Below, in pieces: positions 19,733 through 28,258 of a DNA stretch of 55,105 nt. Both the position numbers and the translations under genes were made by a program. The stretch is taken from contig CAZEVY010000025.1 of the NCBI GenBank assembly GCA_964515555.1, positions 1 through 55,105 on the forward strand, given 5' to 3'. The DNA is from CAZEVY01 sp964515555. GTDB taxonomy: Bacteria > Acidobacteriota > Terriglobia > Bryobacterales > Bryobacteraceae. The stretch's first letter is position 1, and every line of letters starts with the position of its first letter. The notes under the pieces are model-generated. The model was not told the origin of the DNA. It saw only the letters and a list, made by a program, of their open reading frames with translations, and did not search any database.

Positions 19733-20931
19733 CGTCCACCGGTCTCCTTCTTCAGAATGCGGACCCGCTGGCGCGCCTTGAATTCCTCCTCGGGATGCTT
19801 GCCCTCGCTCATCTTCAGGAACGTCTCGTAGTTGCCGAGCGCGGCCGGGAACTGTTTCAGCCGGTCCAGGATGATCGCGCGAAAATAGTATAGCGCCGGG
19901 CCGTTCTCGCCGAGCGCCTGGAGGCGGTCGAAGGCCGCCAGCGCCTGCGGATAGAGGCCCATCAGGTTGTACATCGCGGCCAGCTCGCTCCAAGCCTCGC
20001 GCGAATCGGGCAGCTTCTGCGTGACGAGCAGGAACTGGCGCGCCGCCGCGTCGTAGTTCTTCTGATCGCGCAGCACGCGGCCGTACATCAGGCGCACCGC
20101 CGGATCGCCGCTTTCGGCGGCGGCTTTCTCCAGCACCGGCGCCGCCTTCTCCGGCTGCTTGCTTCGCAGCAAAGCCGTCGCCAGCGCCACGCGATTGGCG
20201 GCCGTCGGCGATTTCCCGACGGCGAACTCCAGCGGCGCGATCGCGTCGGCGGCGCGCCCGCCCTCGATCAACAACTGCCCGAGCCGCTCGCTGGCCGCCG
20301 GGTCCTCGCGAAACTTCTCGTAGATCGCGATGGCCTCGGCGGCCTGCTTCGGCTCGTAGAGCGCCGCCAGTTCCAGCAGCAGCCGGCGATAGTCCGGGTC
20401 GAGCGCGGCGGCCGCCTCATAGTGCGGCGCGGCCTCGGCCAGCCGGCCCTGGCGCGCGACCGATCGCGCGAGTCCCGCGGCGGCGGCGGCCGACTTGGGG
20501 TCGGCCTCTCGCGCCGTCTTGTAGTGACGTTCGGCGCCGGCGTTGTCGCCGGCAGCCAGCAGCGCCTCGGCGAGGTGGAAGTTCGGCCGGAACTCGGCGG
20601 GCTTGGTCTCGACCGCCGACCGCAGCACGGCCGCGGCGCCCGTGAGTTCCTTGCCGTCGAGCAGGAGGATCCCGAGGTTCAGCTCGGCCTCGTAGAGCCT
20701 GGGCTTCAGCTCGAGCGTCTTGCGATACTCCGCGATGGCCTCCTCGCGCTTGCCCAGGAGGCTGCGCGAGAGAGCCAGATGAAACCTCGCGGCGTAGTCG
20801 CCGGGAGCGGACTCCACCGCTTTGGCGAACGCAGCCTCGGCGGCGGTGTAATCGCGCGCTTCGAGGGCCTTCACTCCGTCGGCCTGGGGGTCGGACTGCT
20901 GAAACAGCGCGAGCAGCAGCAGCGCCACCAT
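19729..20931 (-). CDS. Secreted tetratricopeptide-repeat protein
   Basis: 400 residues. A short hydrophobic start (VALLLLALFQQ) acts as signal, then about ten TPR units from residue 18 to 385 (for example EARDYTAAEAAFAKAVESAPGD, KREEAIAEYRKTLELKP, GLYPQALAAFDRLQALGENG). It is a protein-protein scaffold exposed in the periplasm or at the cell surface. It leads a three-gene unit with two small secreted helical proteins (ATGA overlap, then a 4-base gap). The partners of the scaffold are therefore probably encoded just downstream. Confidence 0.88.
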   Translation of the reverse strand: MVALLLLALFQQSDPQADGVKALEARDYTAAEAAFAKAVESAPGDYAARFHLALSRSLLGKREEAIAEYRKTLELKPRLYEAELNLGILLLDGKELTGAAAVLRSAVETKPAEFRPNFHLAEALLAAGDNAGAERHYKTAREADPKSAAAAAGLARSVARQGRLAEAAPHYEAAAALDPDYRRLLLELAALYEPKQAAEAIAIYEKFREDPAASERLGQLLIEGGRAADAIAPLEFAVGKSPTAANRVALATALLRSKQPEKAAPVLEKAAAESGDPAVRLMYGRVLRDQKNYDAAARQFLLVTQKLPDSREAWSELAAMYNLMGLYPQALAAFDRLQALGENGPALYYFRAIILDRLKQFPAALGNYETFLKMSEGKHPEEEFKARQRVRILKKETGGR

Positions 20932-21006
20932 ACCTTGATTATCGCCTGAGATTATTCGTCCGCCGCGGACACTACTTCAATGTCGTAGGTTTCCGTAAGT
21001 CCTCCA

Positions 21007-21030
21007 GGGGTCCCGCTCGCACGGGACCCC
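21007..21030. promoter_or_regulatory. Perfect hairpin in a divergent intergenic region
   Basis: GGGGTCCCG (21007-21015) and CGGGACCCC (21022-21030) pair perfectly around the loop CTCGCA. It lies between the TPR operon (reading left from 20931) and the M23 gene (reading right from 21103), so it cannot terminate either gene. A leader-RNA structure or a DNA operator is more likely. No T tract. Confidence 0.5.
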
Positions 21031-21102
21031 ACCCCGCCCGTGCACCGTCCACACGCGCGCGCCTTCTTTCCGCCTTTTCGTGTTGATAAGCTGGAAGGGT
21101 CG

Positions 21103-23898
21103 ATGAAGTTCCCGGCACGCCTCCCGACGGGCGCGCGAGTACAGGCGATCCTGGGCGTTGCGCTGACCCTTCCGTGTTCGATCTCCGCGGCCCAAACGCC
21201 GCTCAGGACGCTCTCGCCCATTCCCCGCGAGGCGGTCTCGGCACGAAAGGCCTTCGTGCTGGCGGCCGGGGGAGAGTCTTTCTTTTACAACCCGAGCCTC
21301 GGTATCCGGAAGGCGCCGTTCCTGCCGGGCGTCTACAAACCGCTCGGATTCTCGCCGGACGGTGGCGCTTTCCTCTACCTGAAGTCGCAGGGGCGCCTGC
21401 CCGGATTCTCGCTCTATCTGTACGATCTGGCCGAGGGCGTCGAGCGCCGCATCGCCGCCGGGCGCGTCTTCCACGCCGCGTTTTCGCCGGACGGCGGCCG
21501 GATCGCGTACTTCACCTTCGACACCCTGGACCAGGCCGGCCTTTTCGTGCAGCCGGTCTCGTCAGGCCCCGCCCAACGCGTCGACACCGGACGAATGGCT
21601 CTCGACTTCCTCGAGTGGTCCGGCGACGGAAGCCGGCTGGCGTACCGGCGCATCACGCCCCTCGGCGAGAACTACGCCGAAGAGGGCGCCTATCATCACA
21701 CCCTCGTCGAATACCACCTGGCGACCGGGAGCCTCCAACGCCACGAGGGCGCGACATGGGGCCGCTATGAAGACGGCCGGCTGCTGTATTGGCGGGATGG
21801 CGCCCTGTCGTCGAACGGTAAGCGCGACAGCCGCGTCGAGGCGCGCGAGGGCCTCCAGATCGAAGGATTCGTCGCGGCGCCCGGCGCGACCTACGTCACC
21901 CGCATCGACCGCGGCGTGCCTCGCGTCGAAAGGCTCCACCCGGAAGGCGGCCGCGAGATCGGGCGCGGCGCGATCCATCTGGCTATCGACGAAGGGCTGG
22001 TCATCCGCGAGTTCAGCGGCTCGGGCGTGCGCTACTCCTACGTCGACTACCGGACGGAAGCGGTCTCGGAGCTGTTCGTCTTCACCGGCGTGTACCGCAT
22101 GCCCTTCGCCGGCAGCGCCTCACTCATACAGGGCGGCAGCCTCTACACTCCCGGCGCCTGCGACGGGGCCAATTGCGGTATCAGCAACCACCGGACCGTG
22201 CTGGGATTCGCGCTCGACCTGCTCCAGCAGTCGGGCCCCGGCCAGGGCAACGAGAACGTCCTGGCGGTCGAGGACGGTGTGGTGCTCGCCGCGGTCGACA
22301 ACGTCGCCTGCAACAGCACCAGCACCACCTGCCCGGATTTCCGGAACCCGTGCGCGAGCAACGGCGGCGCGGGAAATCATGTCGTCCTGGCGCATCCGGA
22401 CGGGACCTTTTCGTCGTACTCGCACCTGGCCTTCAACAGCATCGCGGTGACGGCGAATCAGACCGTGTGCCGGGGCGCCAAACTCGCCGTGCAGGGGCAC
22501 ACCGGCAGCACCCTCAGCGGCGGATACATGAACTGCGGCAATCACCTCCACTTTCAGCGGATGCGCACGCTCGTCGGACAGGATCCCTTCTCGCAGTCGA
22601 TCGCGACCGATTTCGAGGACCTGCCCTGCGCACTGGCCTGCGGGGCCGTCTACGGTTCCCGCAACGTCGAGGCGCCGTCCACCTGCGTCTCCGCGCCGCC
22701 GACCATCCTCGCCACCAGTCCGCCCGGCCTGAACCTCAGCGTCGACGGGACCATCGTCGTCACGCCGCAGACATACGGCTGGCCGGCCGGCGAGAACCAC
22801 GTGGTGATCCCGATCACGCCGCAAGGCTCCGGCGACAGCCGGCAGGTCTTCGCCGGATGGAACGACGGCGGCCCGGCCACCCGCACCATCCCCGGCCACA
22901 ACACCAACACCATCGCCGCCTTCACGGCGAATTACCAGACGCAGTTTCTGCTCGCGGCCGGCGTCGACCCGCCCGGCAGCGGAACCGTGACGACGCGTCC
23001 CGCCGCCGCCGACAACTACTTCGCGCAAGGGACGCGCATAACGCTGGTGGCCGTGCCCGCGCCCGGATTTCAGTTCACCGCCTGGACCGGCGACGTAAAC
23101 ACCGCGCAGCCCGAGCCGGCCCTTACCATGTCGGCCAAGCGAGCGGTGACGGCGCACTTCGTTCCCGCGCCGTCGGTCAGCAGCGGCGGCATCGTCGACG
23201 GGGCCGATTTCAGCGCCGTTCTCGTGCGGGGAGCCATCTTTTCGATCTTCGGACTCAACCTCGCGCCGGCGACCATCGTCGTCGGCAGCATTCCGCTGCC
23301 GGTGCGTGTGGCCGACGTGATCGTCGAGATCCGCGAGCCGGGCCGGATCCAGTCGGCGCCGCTCTACTTCGTCTCACCAGGACAGATCAACGCGCAGATG
23401 CCGCCCGACGTGACCTCTCCGCTGGTCGACATCATCGTCCGCACGCCGGCGGGCATCACCACGGTGACCAACGTGGCGGTGTCGGCCGCGGCGCCTCGGC
23501 TGTTCACCCGCCGCATCGACGGCCGCAACGAGGTCATCGTCGTGCGCGCCAATTACACCCTGGTCGACTCCAGCGCGCCGGCCACCGGCGGCGAAGGCGC
23601 CTTCATCTACGTCAACGGCCTGGGCGCGGTGTCGCCGGCCAGGGCCAAGGGCGAGCCCGGCGGCGACGGCGGCGCGCTGGGGCCGTTGAACCGCGTGGTG
23701 CAGCCGGTGCGCGTCTTCGTCGGCGGCATGGAAGTGGAGGCGGCCTTCGCCGGCCTGGCCCCGGGCCTGGTGGGCGTCTACCAGGTGAACTTCGAGTTCC
23801 CGCGCGGCCTGGAAAGCGGCCACCGGTCCATCGTGGTACGCGTCGGCGACCAGGAATCGCAGGCCGGCGCTACGGCGCCCTACGCCGCCGCGCCGTAG
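21103..23898 (+). CDS. Large secreted M23-type peptidase with propeller, InlB B-like and TIGR03437-like domains
   Basis: 931 residues from ATG 21103 with GGAAGGG just upstream. A signal peptide is followed by TolB-like blades (FSPDG motifs, residues about 85-180). The M23/LytM region spans residues about 360-510: His363 followed by GFALDLL (metal-ligand H...D pair), AVEDGVV, GNHVVLAHPDG, YSHL, and HLH at 481-483. All zinc ligands of the family therefore seem present, and cleavage of peptidoglycan cross-bridges is plausible. Cys-rich insertions suggest disulfides. Residues about 618-686 resemble a divergent InlB B repeat (GTVTTRPA...FTAWTGDV). Residues 691-931 match the TIGR03437 C-terminal region found mainly in Solibacter relatives. 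Confidence 0.85.
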   Translation: MKFPARLPTGARVQAILGVALTLPCSISAAQTPLRTLSPIPREAVSARKAFVLAAGGESFFYNPSLGIRKAPFLPGVYKPLGFSPDGGAFLYLKSQGRLPGFSLYLYDLAEGVERRIAAGRVFHAAFSPDGGRIAYFTFDTLDQAGLFVQPVSSGPAQRVDTGRMALDFLEWSGDGSRLAYRRITPLGENYAEEGAYHHTLVEYHLATGSLQRHEGATWGRYEDGRLLYWRDGALSSNGKRDSRVEAREGLQIEGFVAAPGATYVTRIDRGVPRVERLHPEGGREIGRGAIHLAIDEGLVIREFSGSGVRYSYVDYRTEAVSELFVFTGVYRMPFAGSASLIQGGSLYTPGACDGANCGISNHRTVLGFALDLLQQSGPGQGNENVLAVEDGVVLAAVDNVACNSTSTTCPDFRNPCASNGGAGNHVVLAHPDGTFSSYSHLAFNSIAVTANQTVCRGAKLAVQGHTGSTLSGGYMNCGNHLHFQRMRTLVGQDPFSQSIATDFEDLPCALACGAVYGSRNVEAPSTCVSAPPTILATSPPGLNLSVDGTIVVTPQTYGWPAGENHVVIPITPQGSGDSRQVFAGWNDGGPATRTIPGHNTNTIAAFTANYQTQFLLAAGVDPPGSGTVTTRPAAADNYFAQGTRITLVAVPAPGFQFTAWTGDVNTAQPEPALTMSAKRAVTAHFVPAPSVSSGGIVDGADFSAVLVRGAIFSIFGLNLAPATIVVGSIPLPVRVADVIVEIREPGRIQSAPLYFVSPGQINAQMPPDVTSPLVDIIVRTPAGITTVTNVAVSAAAPRLFTRRIDGRNEVIVVRANYTLVDSSAPATGGEGAFIYVNGLGAVSPARAKGEPGGDGGALGPLNRVVQPVRVFVGGMEVEAAFAGLAPGLVGVYQVNFEFPRGLESGHRSIVVRVGDQESQAGATAPYAAAP

Positions 23899-23934
23899 TG
23901 TACGTCACCGTCGGCTCGCCCTCGCCGCTGCGCC

Positions 23935-23964
23935 GTTACCGAGCCGCGACCAAAGGGAGCGGTC
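23935..23964 (+). repeat. Dispersed short repeat family R1, copy B (30-nt subtype)
   Basis: GTTACC-GAGCCGCG-ACCAAAGG-GAGCGGTC, lying in the 88-base convergent gap between the M23 and RmlD-like genes. It differs from copy C (43409-43438, opposite strand) at one position in the middle segment. Confidence 0.75.
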
Positions 23965-23986
23965 CGTACGCGCTCCTCGCCGCGAA

Positions 23987-24850
23987 CTACCCGTCGCGCA
24001 ACGCCATATAGCGAACCAGCGCCGATTCGAGCGTCGGCATCGCCGCCACGCCGAGGCTCTCCATCTTCGCGTTCGACAGCGCCGAGTACAACGGCCGCCG
24101 CGCCGGGGTGGGATAGTCGAACCGGTTCGTCGAATGCAGGTCCGCCACGATCCCGGCGGCGTGGAAGATGCTTCGCGCGAAATCGTGCCAGGAGATGGGC
24201 GCACCGCCCCCCAGATGAAACACGCCCCGGCGGCCGGCCTCGATCAACGCCAGCGACCGCTCCGCCAGCGCGGGCGCGAAAGTCGGCGACGCCACGTGGT
24301 CGTCGACCACCCGGATCGGCTTGCCCCCGGCGGCCAGGCGCAGCATCAGCTCGACGAAGTTTCCGCGAGCCGTGCCGCGGCCGGCGGGACCGAAGACTCC
24401 CGAGGTCCGGATGATGAGCGGTTCGTCGAGATAGGCCTGGGCGTAGAGTTCGCCCCCGAGCTTGGAGACGGCGTAGGCGCCCAGTGGATGGGTCGCATCG
24501 GACTCCTCGTAGGGAGCGCCTTTGGCGCCGTCGAAGACGTAGTCGGTCGAATAATGGACCAGTCGGGCGCTGGACTGGCGGCAGGCCCGCGCCATGTGCA
24601 TGACAGCCAGGGCGTTTGACGCCCAGGCCCCGTGGGGATCGCCCTCGGCGGCGTCCACCTGGTTGTACGCGGCGGCGTTTACAACTATTTCCGGCGCGGC
24701 TTCCGCGACCACCTTACCCACCGCCGCGCCGTCGGCGATATCAACATCCCCGCGCTTGCAGCCGATAAGAGAATAGCCGCGTGCGGTGAACTCGCGGGCA
24801 AGCTCGACGCCGAGCTGGCCGGCGGCGCCGAAAAGAACCACGCGGGGCAT
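23987..24850 (-). CDS. rfbD: dTDP-4-dehydrorhamnose reductase-like SDR (RmlD family)
   Basis: 287 residues from ATG 24850; the frame extends upstream but without a family N-terminus. The Rossmann motif GAAGQLG is at residues 8-14, VVNAAAYNQVDAAEGD is the RmlD signature, STDYVFDG and YAVSKLGGE carry the catalytic Tyr-x-x-x-Lys, and RTSGVFGPAG follows. The family reduces dTDP-4-keto-L-rhamnose with NAD(P)H. However, no rfbA, B or C genes are adjacent, so it could act on another sugar nucleotide or be the lone member here. It is divergent from the 43-residue membrane protein. Confidence 0.88.
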   Translation of the reverse strand: MPRVVLFGAAGQLGVELAREFTARGYSLIGCKRGDVDIADGAAVGKVVAEAAPEIVVNAAAYNQVDAAEGDPHGAWASNALAVMHMARACRQSSARLVHYSTDYVFDGAKGAPYEESDATHPLGAYAVSKLGGELYAQAYLDEPLIIRTSGVFGPAGRGTARGNFVELMLRLAAGGKPIRVVDDHVASPTFAPALAERSLALIEAGRRGVFHLGGGAPISWHDFARSIFHAAGIVADLHSTNRFDYPTPARRPLYSALSNAKMESLGVAAMPTLESALVRYMALRDG

Positions 24851-24872
24851 AGCGATTATCGTAACGCAGGCG

Positions 24873-24896
24873 CAACATATTACGTATAAAATGTTG
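24873..24896. promoter_or_regulatory. AT-rich inverted repeat in a divergent gap
   Basis: CAACAT (24873-24878) and ATGTTG (24891-24896) flank an AT-rich centre containing TATAAA. It lies 23 bases before the RmlD-like start and 13 bases before the small-protein start, in the only AT-rich patch nearby, and probably contains the promoter(s) of one or both. The element boundaries are uncertain. Confidence 0.35.
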
Positions 24897-24908
24897 TCAG
24901 GAGGGGGT

Positions 24909-25040
24909 ATGCGGCGAAACACAAACGTGGAAGATTTTGAGAGAACCGATCGTCGCGTGGGTCTGGTGTTCACTTTCGCGCTGCTGGCGGTGCTGGCGGG
25001 AGCCTGCTACGTCGGCGTGCGCGGCCTGATCCGGCTCTAG
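24909..25040 (+). CDS. 43-residue single-pass membrane protein
   Basis: ATG 24909 directly follows AGGAGGGGG, the strongest ribosome site in the window, which is the main support that this micro-gene is real. The product has an Arg/Asp-rich N-terminus (about 16 residues, RRNTNVEDFERTDRR) and one membrane helix (VGLVFTFALLAVLAGACYVGV) ending in two basic residues. No family recognised. It overlaps the convergent PilZ gene by four bases. Confidence 0.65.
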   Translation: MRRNTNVEDFERTDRRVGLVFTFALLAVLAGACYVGVRGLIRL

Positions 25041-25399
25041 GACTTCCGGAGCGAGCCCATCACGGGAGCGTGATCGGTCAGCCGCTCGGCCAGTCTCGCC
25101 AGGCTCGTCAGGTCTGGGAGACTGTGCTCCATCTCCACCCCGAGCACGTGCCACGTCCCTTCCCGGACGCAATAGCGAATCTCCCCAAGCGCCAGCGAGT
25201 TGTTCCAGTCGATCCGCACGGCCCCGCCGGCGGGCATCGGCGAAGGAATCGCGACCCGCAGACCGCGTCCGCTGACGTTGACGACGCGTCCCGGCAGGCA
25301 GAAGGGGCGCTCTCCCAGAAGGGTTACGACTACCGGCTCATCGAGTTGCGCCCGCCCTTCGCGGCGGCGATCGGGTGTTGGTACTTCTGCGGGTATCAC
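25037..25399 (-). CDS. PilZ-domain protein
   Basis: 120 residues. DRRREGR (residues 10-16) is the arginine motif and NVSGRGLRV (about 40-48) the second PilZ motif, followed by beta strands RIDWNN, IRYCVREGTWHVLGVEME and a C-terminal helix. Single-domain PilZ, predicted cyclic-di-GMP effector; a second such protein occurs at 11916. It starts 65 bases upstream of the PQQ-type gene end and reads the same way, but no functional link is evident. Confidence 0.85.
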   Translation of the reverse strand: MIPAEVPTPDRRREGRAQLDEPVVVTLLGERPFCLPGRVVNVSGRGLRVAIPSPMPAGGAVRIDWNNSLALGEIRYCVREGTWHVLGVEMEHSLPDLTSLARLAERLTDHAPVMGSLRKS

Positions 25400-25463
25400 T
25401 AAGGATCGTATCGACCCGCCGTCGGTTTGTCTTAGCGGAAGTCTCCCGGCCCGGGCGTTTCAG

Positions 25464-27299
25464 TCACAACGCAAACGCGACGAACGAATCTCCCGACGGC
25501 GTCCTCTGCCGATTGCCCCCGCCGCAGGCGATGACGACGAACTGCCGCCCGCCCGCCGAGTACGTCGCCGGCGTCGCGTAGCCGCCCGCGGGCAGCTTGT
25601 GCTCCCACAACACCGCGCCGCTCGACGAATCGAGCGCGCGAATCTTCTCGTCGGCCGTGGCAGCGGTGAACACCAGCCCGCCCGCCGTCGCGATGCATCC
25701 GCCGAGCAGGAAACTCCCCGTGCGCGGTCGCCCGCGCGCCACCAGCTCGGGATACTCGCCCAGCACCTCGCGCCAGGCGAAGTCGCCGCTCGCCAGGTCG
25801 ACCGCCGTTATATGGCCCCAGGGCGGCTTCACCGCGGGATACCCCTCCTCGTCGACGAACTTCTCGTAGCCGGTGATGCCGAAGCGGAAGCCTTCCTCCG
25901 GGTTCCCGTCGCGCAGCGTGACGATGCTCGGCAGCTCGCTCGAGTTGACGAACAGCCGCCCGGTCTCCGGGTCGAACGCGCATCCGCCCCACAGCGCGCC
26001 GCCCAGCGTCCCCGGCGAGAAGAGGGTGCCCCGCCGCGTCGGCGCCGCGAAAGGCGTCCCGCCGTCGAGCGAGCGAAACTTTCTCAGCGCGAAGGCGTGC
26101 GCCTCCGGCGAGATGTCGGTCAGCAGATCCTCGTTGACCTCGAGGCGCGACAGCGGCGCCGGCTTCACCGGAAACGGCTGCGTCGGCGAAAGCTGCTCGT
26201 CCTCGATCTCGCTCGCCGGCGTCTTGCGCTCCTCGACCCCGTGCAGCGGCTTGCCCGTCTCGCGATCGAGCAGGTAGACGAATCCCGTCTTGGTTACTTG
26301 CGCGACGGCGTCGCGCGCGCGCCCGCCGGTCCGCACCGTCACCAGCGCCGGCTGCGCGGGAAGATCGTAGTCCCAGACGTCGTGATGCACCGTCTGGAAG
26401 TGCCACTTGCGCGCGCCAGTGCGCGCATCGAGCGCCAGCACCGAGTCGCTGAAAAGGTTGTCGCCGTGGCGGTCGCCGCCCCAGAAATCGAAGGTCGCCG
26501 ACCCGGTCGGGACGAACACCCAGCCGCGCTTCTGGTCGACGCTCATGCCCGCCCAGTTGTTGGCCGAGCCGCTGCGCTTCCAGGCGTCCTTGGGCCAGGT
26601 CTCGTAGCCGAACTCCCCCGGATGCGGAATCGTGTGGAAGATCCACTTGCGCTTCCCGGTGTAGACGTCGTAGCCGCGTATGTGGCCCGGCGCCTCCGGC
26701 CGCGGCCCTTCGCCCCCGCCTCCGCCGACGACGATGGTGTCCTCGAACACCACCGCAGGACTCGTCACGCGGAAGCTCAGCCCCGTCATGTCGCGATCGA
26801 ACTGCGCCGCCAGGTCGACCACGCCGTTGTCGCCGAAGCTCTTCAGCGGCTCGCCCGTCTTCGGGTTCAGACAGAACAGCTTGTCCTGAATGGCGGCGAA
26901 GACGCGCCGGTCCTTGCCGTCCTCGAACCACGTCACGCCGCGATTCACTCCCGGCGACCGTCGCGACGATCCCAGCGGGTTGAAGCTCCACAGCGCTTCG
27001 CCGGTGGCGGCGTTGAGAGCGCGAACCTGGAGGCGCGCCGTGGTGATGAACGCGACCCCCTCGACAACGATCGGCGTGCACTCGATGGTGGTCGCCGGGC
27101 GCTGCAAGGCGTCGCCGGCCGCGTGGGTCCAGGCCGGCTTCAGTTTCGCGGCGTTCGACCGCTTGATCTGGTCGAGCGGCGAGAAGCGGGTCGCCCCGGC
27201 GTCGCCCGCGTAGAAGCGCCAGTCGCCGTCGCCCGTCGCGGCGCGGAGCGAGGGCAGCGCCAGCGCCGCCGACGAGAGGAACGCCCGGCGGTGGAGCAT
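25464..27299 (-). CDS. PQQ-binding-like propeller dehydrogenase (quinoprotein type)
   Basis: 611 residues. N-terminal twin-arginine-like signal (LHRRAFLSSAALALPSLRA). The repeated blades carry tryptophan-docking motifs, for example ALNAATGEALWSF, GYDVYTGKRKWIF, ALDARTGARKWHF, AVDLASGDFAWRE and ALDSSSGAVLWEH. This matches eight-bladed PQQ alcohol/glucose dehydrogenases with one domain and no cytochrome c. Ca/PQQ ligands cannot be confirmed by eye. It would oxidise a periplasmic sugar or alcohol. It begins four bases after the dienelactone-hydrolase stop and is co-transcribed with it. Confidence 0.88.
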   Translation of the reverse strand: MLHRRAFLSSAALALPSLRAATGDGDWRFYAGDAGATRFSPLDQIKRSNAAKLKPAWTHAAGDALQRPATTIECTPIVVEGVAFITTARLQVRALNAATGEALWSFNPLGSSRRSPGVNRGVTWFEDGKDRRVFAAIQDKLFCLNPKTGEPLKSFGDNGVVDLAAQFDRDMTGLSFRVTSPAVVFEDTIVVGGGGGEGPRPEAPGHIRGYDVYTGKRKWIFHTIPHPGEFGYETWPKDAWKRSGSANNWAGMSVDQKRGWVFVPTGSATFDFWGGDRHGDNLFSDSVLALDARTGARKWHFQTVHHDVWDYDLPAQPALVTVRTGGRARDAVAQVTKTGFVYLLDRETGKPLHGVEERKTPASEIEDEQLSPTQPFPVKPAPLSRLEVNEDLLTDISPEAHAFALRKFRSLDGGTPFAAPTRRGTLFSPGTLGGALWGGCAFDPETGRLFVNSSELPSIVTLRDGNPEEGFRFGITGYEKFVDEEGYPAVKPPWGHITAVDLASGDFAWREVLGEYPELVARGRPRTGSFLLGGCIATAGGLVFTAATADEKIRALDSSSGAVLWEHKLPAGGYATPATYSAGGRQFVVIACGGGNRQRTPSGDSFVAFAL

Positions 27300-27303
27300 C
27301 CTC

Positions 27304-28197
27304 CTAGCCCCGCAGGTATTTGTTGAAAAAGTCGAGCGTGCGCTGCCAGGCGAGCTTCGCCGCGGCCTCGTCGTAGCGCGGCGTGGTGTCGTTGTGGAAG
27401 CCGTGGTTGGCGCCCTCGTACATGTGCATCGTGTAGGTCTTGCTGTGCTCCTTGAGGGCCGCCTCGTAGGCGGGCCAGCCGTCGTTGATGCGCTTGTCGA
27501 GCGAAGCGTAGTGCAGCAGCAGCGGCGCCTTGATCTTGGGGACGTCGGCCGCGGCCGCCTGTCCCCCGTAAAACGGCACGGCCGCCGACAATTCGTCGCC
27601 CAGCCGCACGGCCAGCATGTTCGAAACGCCCCCTCCGAAGCAGAACCCGACCACGCCGATCTTGCCCGTGCAATCCGTGCGCGCCTTCAGCCAGCGCGCC
27701 GCGGCGATGAAATCCTCGCCCATCTTCGCGCGGTCGACCGTGCCGAAAAGCTGCCCGCCCTTCTCGTCGCTCCCCGGATAGCCGCCGACCGAGGTCAGCC
27801 CGTCCGGCGCGAACGCCACGAAGCCCGCCGTCGCCGCGCGCCGCGCCACGTCTTCGATATACGGGTTCAGTCCCCGATTCTCGTGCACCACCAGGACGCC
27901 CGGCAGCTTCGCGGCGCCGCCCGCCGGCCGCGCCAGGTATCCCTTGATGCTGCCGTTGCCGGCCGGCGACGGAACCGTCTCGTAACCCGCTCGGATGCGG
28001 CTGTCGTCTTTCGGCACCTGCTGCGCCCAGGCGTAGTTGGGCGCCAGACTCTCGAAGATCGCCGCCACCGTCAGTCCGCCGACCGCGAATCTTTTCGCGC
28101 CGTCGAGGAATGCTCGGCGGTCGATGTCGCCGTGCACGTAGAGGTCGAACAGGTCGAGGAGTTCCTGGGGGAACTCGGAGGCTTTCTTGCGTTCCAT
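27304..28197 (-). CDS. Dienelactone hydrolase family protein with export signal
   Basis: 297 residues. An unusual N-terminus: 25 charged residues, then DRRAFLDGAKRFAVGGLTVAAIFESLAP, a twin-arginine-type signal, ending near residue 60. The alpha/beta hydrolase has nucleophile Cys186 in GFCFGGG, acid Asp234 (ASLDKR) and His265 (ANHGFH), the Cys-Asp-His triad of the DLH family. DLHs open lactones or hydrolyse ester bonds. Location outside the cytoplasm beside a PQQ-type dehydrogenase suggests that it hydrolyses the lactone the dehydrogenase produces; this is inference. Confidence 0.88.
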   Translation of the reverse strand: MERKKASEFPQELLDLFDLYVHGDIDRRAFLDGAKRFAVGGLTVAAIFESLAPNYAWAQQVPKDDSRIRAGYETVPSPAGNGSIKGYLARPAGGAAKLPGVLVVHENRGLNPYIEDVARRAATAGFVAFAPDGLTSVGGYPGSDEKGGQLFGTVDRAKMGEDFIAAARWLKARTDCTGKIGVVGFCFGGGVSNMLAVRLGDELSAAVPFYGGQAAAADVPKIKAPLLLHYASLDKRINDGWPAYEAALKEHSKTYTMHMYEGANHGFHNDTTPRYDEAAAKLAWQRTLDFFNKYLRG

Positions 28198-28258
28198 CTG
28201 AGCTTGCTCCTGTGAGCGGAGGATATCACAGGCGTTCGCCGCGACGCCGCCGTCCCGT

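Noticed and set aside
22797..22806. A further CACGTG-centred palindrome, ACCACGTGGT, as a fourth parS
   Set aside because: It is only 10 bp, lacks the TTCC/GGAA arms and lies inside the M23 coding region.
25200..27326. A 708-codon plus-strand frame
   Set aside because: It lies opposite the PQQ-type gene with arginine-rich, patternless composition.
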